DNA of 64,000 nucleotides. It comes from Sulfurovum sp. (lineage in GTDB: Bacteria > Campylobacterota > Campylobacteria > Campylobacterales > Sulfurovaceae). The notes below the pieces were generated by a model. The model ran no database searches, had not been told where the DNA came from, and saw only the letters and a program-made list of their open reading frames with translations. Numbering within the stretch: the first letter of the stretch is position 1; each line of letters starts with the position of its first letter. A program made the position numbers and the translations under genes. The stretch is taken from contig NVUY01000013.1 in the NCBI GenBank assembly GCA_002733215.1, positions 18,433 through 82,432 on the forward strand. Reading direction: 5' to 3'. Of the stretch, positions 60,698 to 64,000 are shown one piece after another.

Positions 60698-62137
60698 TTA
60701 GGGGATCTCTTTATCCATCTCATAGGTATATATAGACATTACAGCTAAGATAAATGTCATGATGACCTCTTTAACCAGGGTCTCCATATTTGCATTGATA
60801 CGTTTAAACTTTTTTGCCCTCTTTTCCAGTTCACCCATTGTAAGTAGAACAGCAGCTATATCTTCTACTGTCTCTGCACTGAAATGTTTTCTGCATTCTG
60901 CATAAAAATCTTTGCTTGTTGTATCTATTTTATGGACATTGCTAAGCATATCTAAAAAGAAAAGAGGAATTGCCTGCATGGCAGCCATCATGTTGTGAGG
61001 TTTATCGTGGGGCAATGTAGCATACAGTCCATCGATCAAAGAGAGAAAATCGTTTTTCATACCCTCTCCTCTGCTTCCTCCACCCTTGACTTCAAGCTGT
61101 GTAAAATACTTCAATGTCTGCTCAGTAGCTTTTGCAAGATCTGTATAAAATGCTTCATGCACTTTAGCTGCAGTTCCTATGATTCGTTTTCCTTTTACCA
61201 GATCTTCGGCAATGATGCTAAAAGGTTTTAGCGGATATCTGGCTGCATGGGCATAGATGAAACAAAAGTCGCCAAACAGTTGAATATTCAGTTTCTCTTT
61301 TTTAGCACGCTCTTTAAAAAAACGTAACTCTTTTTTGTTCAATATATTACTTGTATTGACTTCATTATGAGGCAATAAAAATGTTTCCAAAAAGTCCGTT
61401 TTAGCATATTCATGGATCTCACTAACACCAACTCCTTGTTCTTCCACAAGTCCAAAAGGGACAAAAAAGTTTTTAAAAAGTCGTATCTGAACCATATGTT
61501 CAAATTCATCATAAGGATCTTCAGAAAAATAAGAATCAGGCAATATTTGTTCTTCAACAGCATCCAGTAATTGAGGAAAGTCATCCATAAGAAATGCCGT
61601 GTAGACATTGGCTTCTCTAAACATTTTAGGTTTATCACGTACCATCTGCATCATTATAAGCGAAATACCACTACTCAATGATTCCTCTTGCATCCTGTCA
61701 AAATAACCCAAATTAAGCTTGGTAAACTGCCAGACAAGATAGATAAACTTTTCTGCCTGTGATGCATCTCTATATGCTTTTGACATACTGCTGTGGACTA
61801 TTTTCCCTTTGCTTACTTTCAGAAGCTTACCTACCTCACACACCAATCTGCTTCTCATAACAGGAACTTGCTCTTCTTCCAGGTATCGTTTGGTCCACTT
61901 CAAGTAGTGTCCTTCTGACAAAGTGGGGCAACAGAGGGTTATCTCTTTAACCACTTTGGTAGGAAGATTTCCCTTGGCTGTAAGTTTCAAGCCTTTATCT
62001 CCCACAGCATCCAAAAGCAGATCTACCTGCCTTAAGATAGGCACATCTATCTTCTCTTTGTTTAAAAAATACGGATTTATATTTATGGCTAAATCGCCTA
62101 ACTCTTCCATGATCAATTCTGCTTGTAATGTTTTCAC
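60698..62137 (-). CDS. Large helical protein of unknown function, RM-remnant operon
   Basis: A 479-residue soluble protein, mostly alpha-helical. The N-terminal segment LLLDAVGDKGLKLTAKGNLPTKVVKEI (about 41-67) resembles a winged-helix-like motif often seen in large hypothetical proteins. The rest (YLEEEQVPVMRSRLVCEV, MQMVRDKPKMF) has no catalytic motif I recognise. It overlaps the 108-residue gene by four bases (ATGA), and that gene follows the hsdS tail by one base, so the three were one operon. Its function may relate to the lost restriction system. No full restriction or methylase gene is in the window. Confidence 0.7.
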   Translation of the reverse strand: MKTLQAELIMEELGDLAININPYFLNKEKIDVPILRQVDLLLDAVGDKGLKLTAKGNLPTKVVKEITLCCPTLSEGHYLKWTKRYLEEEQVPVMRSRLVCEVGKLLKVSKGKIVHSSMSKAYRDASQAEKFIYLVWQFTKLNLGYFDRMQEESLSSGISLIMMQMVRDKPKMFREANVYTAFLMDDFPQLLDAVEEQILPDSYFSEDPYDEFEHMVQIRLFKNFFVPFGLVEEQGVGVSEIHEYAKTDFLETFLLPHNEVNTSNILNKKELRFFKERAKKEKLNIQLFGDFCFIYAHAARYPLKPFSIIAEDLVKGKRIIGTAAKVHEAFYTDLAKATEQTLKYFTQLEVKGGGSRGEGMKNDFLSLIDGLYATLPHDKPHNMMAAMQAIPLFFLDMLSNVHKIDTTSKDFYAECRKHFSAETVEDIAAVLLTMGELEKRAKKFKRINANMETLVKEVIMTFILAVMSIYTYEMDKEIP

Positions 62138-62460
62138 GTTTCAAATCCTTTGAAATTTACCATTTTTTCTATGCTTGCCTGCTTTTCTTTACCTATAGGC
62201 TCCAACTCTTTAAGGCTCAGATAACCTCCACGAACCAATTGTGCAAAAACAAACATAAGCTGCGAATACCTGTAGTCATATTTGCCGTTAAGCTCTTTAC
62301 GTTTCTTGCCAAGCATATCATGCAGATCCCAAACATCATCGGGTGTCTCTATTTTTGTGGTGTTTATCTTATCTATGAGTTCTGCATACTCTCTGCCCAA
62401 TGCCAAATCAAACAACTCTCTGGCATGCACTTTCTGTGATTTTGTCCATTTCTCTTCCAT
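62134..62460 (-). CDS. Small helical protein downstream of an hsdS relic
   Basis: A 108-residue protein. It is helical throughout (VHARELFDLALGREYAELIDK, then DVWDLHDMLGKKRKELNGKYDYRYSQLMFVFAQLVRGGYL). Proteins of this shape are sometimes found after hsdS in type I restriction loci; role unknown. ATG follows the hsdS stop by one base (TAGC-ATG). It overlaps the next gene by four bases. Confidence 0.7.
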   Translation of the reverse strand: MEEKWTKSQKVHARELFDLALGREYAELIDKINTTKIETPDDVWDLHDMLGKKRKELNGKYDYRYSQLMFVFAQLVRGGYLSLKELEPIGKEKQASIEKMVNFKGFET

Positions 62461-62461
62461 G

Positions 62462-62551
62462 CTACAACTCCCCTCTAAAAGCCCTGTCCAAAAGAGAAGC
62501 CTTCAACGCTTTTAGGCTCTGCATTTTCTCTTTTTGGACTAATTTTACTTG
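62462..62551 (-). pseudogene. 3' relic of hsdS, type I restriction specificity subunit
   Basis: Translation of the last 25 codons gives KEKMQSLKALKASLLDRAFRGEL, the common end of HsdS proteins (coiled-coil spacer tail). Upstream the frame runs into the BIME at 62554 and translates repeat sequence (YAFPRATWERE), not HsdS. The rest of the gene is missing. The break point coincides with the repeat, so loss probably went with insertion or recombination at it. Confidence 0.7.
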
Positions 62552-62553
62552 CT

Positions 62554-62664
62554 CTCGTTCCCACGTTGCACGTGGGAACGCATACTCCAACCTCTTTTGG
62601 CAAAAAACACTGATACAAGACAACAAACTCCCGTATGCATTCCCATGCAAAGCATGGGAACGAG
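62554..62664. repeat. Paired palindromic repeats (BIME), CTCGTTCCCACG family
   Basis: Left unit 62554-62588: CTCGTTCCCACG, TTGCA, CGTGGGAACG, then CATACTCC. Right unit 62633-62664: GTATGCATTCCCATGC, AAAG, CATGGGAACGAG. The units face each other, headed by GGAGTATGC-type ends, 44 bp apart, as REP pairs do. Confidence 0.8.
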
Positions 62665-62714
62665 ACAAAGTTTTACCTGCTATATCGTAGAATAGGATGA
62701 TATGCATACAAAAC

Positions 62715-63242
62715 TCAGTTCAAAAGCTTATGAATGGTTTTCATGGAAAGGTACATAACAGTTTGGATTGGTCTGGCAGGCAACTCTCCATCCACTACGG
62801 GAGCTATCTCAAAAGCATATTTTTTATAAAAATCTATGGCATCATCTTTCGCATCAACAAAAATACCTACACATCCTACTAAGTCTTCTAACTCTATTGC
62901 AAGATAAAGCATTTTTTTGAGTAATTTTCCTCCCACTCCTTGTGATTGGTATCTCTTATCTACACCCAATCTTGCTATTCTAAGAATAGGAAATGGATAA
63001 TTAGGAAATTTTTTAAATTCAGAGAGTTCCAACTCTTCTATATTCATTGAAGAGCTTGTAACTGTAGCATAAGCTAAAATTTTTTGAGAGTGACTCTCCA
63101 CAGCAAGATAGGTATTGCCTATCTTATGTTTAAATTGATTTTGTCCGGCAAATTTTATAAAAAATCTATCTATCTCAATATCTCCACTAGAAAAGTCGGC
63201 TCTACTGTCCCGTTTTTCAAGTTTTCTTATCTCAATCTTCAT
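62715..63242 (-). CDS. GNAT-family toxin (TacT-like acetyltransferase)
   Basis: A 175-residue N-acetyltransferase. Acetyl-CoA motif A: RIARLGVDKRYQSQGVGGKLLKKM (about 87-110), then IFVDAKDDAIDFYKKYAFEI (about 125-144). The start MKIEIRKLEKRDSRADFSSGDIEIDRFF matches TacT/AtaT-like toxins, which acetylate aminoacyl-tRNA to block translation. The gene overlaps the RHH antitoxin by 11 bases. Together they are a type II toxin-antitoxin pair. The C-terminus ends IHKLLN. Confidence 0.85.
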   Translation of the reverse strand: MKIEIRKLEKRDSRADFSSGDIEIDRFFIKFAGQNQFKHKIGNTYLAVESHSQKILAYATVTSSSMNIEELELSEFKKFPNYPFPILRIARLGVDKRYQSQGVGGKLLKKMLYLAIELEDLVGCVGIFVDAKDDAIDFYKKYAFEIAPVVDGELPARPIQTVMYLSMKTIHKLLN

Positions 63243-63492
63243 TCATTAACTTTCGTAATGCCTCTGTTGGTTCTCTATCTGCCATAATGACATTATCAAA
63301 TACCTCTTTAGAAACTGTAAGAGAAGCAGGAATAATAATATCAGCTGGTAACTCCCGTTGGGCATTAATATAGTGCATCAGTGCCTGTTCAATAATAAAA
63401 CCTTTTTTTTGACCAGATCTCTTTGAAAAATCTTCAAACAGTATCTTTGTCTCATTAGAAATATAAGCTGAAACTTGAACTTGTGTTGTCAT
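63232..63492 (-). CDS. Ribbon-helix-helix antitoxin for GNAT toxin
   Basis: An 86-residue protein. The N-terminus TTQVQVSAYISNETKILFEDFSKRSGQKKGFIIEQALMHYI (about 2-42) is an RHH fold; the C-terminus LTVSKEVFDNVIMADREPTEALRKLMNE (about 58-85) wraps the toxin. The order antitoxin, then toxin, with overlap is typical. AAGGAG lies before the ATG. Confidence 0.85.
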   Translation of the reverse strand: MTTQVQVSAYISNETKILFEDFSKRSGQKKGFIIEQALMHYINAQRELPADIIIPASLTVSKEVFDNVIMADREPTEALRKLMNED

Positions 63493-63559
63493 AATTGCTC
63501 CTTTTAGTTATCTATATTTTTATAGAAAAAACTATTTTATTTATTATAGCACTTTTTAT

Positions 63560-63643
63560 TCAATAACAATAATCACGATACCCACAGCCCTTACAAAACT
63601 TTATCTCTTTAAACGGTGTTGGCGTAGGTTGCTCCCTTCTGTG
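63560..63643 (-). pseudogene. Cas4-like C-terminal fragment
   Basis: In the same frame as the RAYT relic but after its stop, the translation is HRREQPTPTPFKEIK, then FCKGCGYRDYCY and TGA. The cysteine pattern C-x2-C-x5-C with a preceding Lys/Ile run resembles the C-terminal iron-sulfur motif of Cas4. No other cas gene or CRISPR repeat is visible. The match is short and low in certainty. Confidence 0.3.
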
Positions 63644-63748
63644 TTACTCATACTCTTCTGCATCGTCAAAAACCTGCATCTTCATATTGCCTCGATTGAG
63701 TATATGATAAATACCTCCGGATGTCTCCCCTCTTGGTATACGTGGCAT
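63644..63748 (-). pseudogene. N-terminal relic of a REP-associated tyrosine transposase (RAYT)
   Basis: AAGGA, then ATG at 63748 and 34 codons: MPRIPRGETSGGIYHILNRG, then NMKMQVFDDAEEYE, then TAA. The opening (PRxPR, GGIYHILNRGN, VFDDAEEYE) is that of TnpA_REP/Y1-type transposases, of about 150-200 residues or more. The histidine pair and tyrosine catalytic core are missing. It is too short to be active, but it shows that such an enzyme was once present and may have spread the palindromic repeats. Confidence 0.75.
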
Positions 63749-64000
63749 GGCATTTCCTTGTTGTGGAATTTTTTATTATATAGTATTGCGATTGCATAAT
63801 TAAAAGTAACCTGTCACCTTTATCTTTAAACATCAAGCATTAAGTCTTTTTGATTTAAATACAACCCTTGTGTCGGTTCGAGATTTTGTAGAGAGAGAAT
63901 AGTATAATGCTCCCCATTTTTCAGACCAGTAAAACAACTTTTCTTATTTCACCTCACTATGACGCTTTTGGTAACTTTTCTTCTCCTTTTTGAGATAAAT
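63749..64000. other. AT-rich end of window, no gene seen
   Basis: 252 bases with promoter-like TATAAT near 63902 and a GTTCGAGATTTTG-like string, but no frame, palindrome or RNA gene I can support. CRISPR repeats are not visible. Confidence 0.6.

Noticed and set aside
62462..62707. 81-codon frame as a complete gene
   Set aside because: Its first 55 codons are translation of palindromic repeats; only the last 25 or so resemble HsdS.
63749..64000. CRISPR array at the right edge
   Set aside because: No repeated unit with constant spacing is visible, despite the Cas4-like fragment beside it.
1..64000. tRNA or rRNA genes
   Set aside because: I saw no cloverleaf with a GTTCGA-type arm and CCA end, and no rRNA core sequence; a covariance search would be needed to exclude a tRNA.

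Overview
The window comes from a bacterium of the phylum Campylobacterota, most like a Sulfurovum or Sulfurimonas type. The evidence is a moderately AT-rich genome and the gene order ruvA, murJ, cysS, msbA-type ABC exporter, pyrD, M16 peptidase, dapA, FabL-like reductase, pgsA, which I recall from Campylobacter jejuni and Helicobacter pylori. Secreted hydrolases, a c-type cytochrome, Pgp2/YafK-like and YcbB-like L,D-transpeptidase-fold proteins, and a membrane-anchored MurF fit the same group. I saw no tRNA, rRNA or CRISPR array.

Layout. 1-15.5 kb: an RND efflux pump (cut by the left edge), PhnA, a PAS-GGDEF-EAL protein, an orphan ModE regulator behind two palindromes, thioredoxin-fold proteins, a small metal-binding (HMA) protein with the relic of a second copy, a fused TRAP transporter, a CYTH-CHAD protein, a lysozyme-like protein, a META protein, MurF and an alpha/beta hydrolase.

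15.5-33.6 kb is an accessory region. It holds an outer-membrane protein pseudogene, a DUF2490-like protein, HupE/UreJ, a PpiC-type isomerase, two DUF3604 proteins, a sulfatase, an OprB-like porin, two paralogous AraC regulators, and toxin-antitoxin type loci (AbiE-like, PIN/Phd, HipBA with a frameshifted hipA). Six promoters here share one unusual element, a direct repeat of about TTCGGAT placed 20-21 bp upstream of the -10 box. They control both DUF3604 genes, the sulfatase, the porin, one AraC gene and the outer-membrane pseudogene. I read this as one AraC-type regulon for uptake and periplasmic processing of a sulfated or related organic substrate. It is the strongest candidate for an undescribed system in the window.

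33.7-44.3 kb: a candidate small RNA with repeated CCTTG motifs, two YkuD-fold enzymes, a BaiN/HI0933-type flavoprotein, a cytochrome c, an NlpC/P60 peptidase, ecotin, RuvA, an aspartoacylase-type amidohydrolase, pyruvate kinase and MurJ. 44.5-57.7 kb: a PAS protein, cysS, an ABC exporter, pyrD, an M16 peptidase, dapA, a FabL-like enoyl reductase, pgsA, a TorF-type porin, an acidic membrane protein, rseP and the YggS-type PLP protein.

57.8-60.4 kb is an oxidative-stress cluster: an ankyrin protein, nickel superoxide dismutase and its maturation protease behind a perfect 52-bp palindrome, a PerR-like Fur protein and a 2-Cys peroxiredoxin. 60.7-64 kb is decayed accessory DNA: an hsdS tail interrupted by a repeat pair, a GNAT/RHH toxin-antitoxin pair, a Cas4-like C-terminal fragment and the N-terminal relic of a REP-associated tyrosine transposase (RAYT). 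The relic matters because the window carries many GTAG- or GGAG-headed palindromes arranged as REP/BIME elements.
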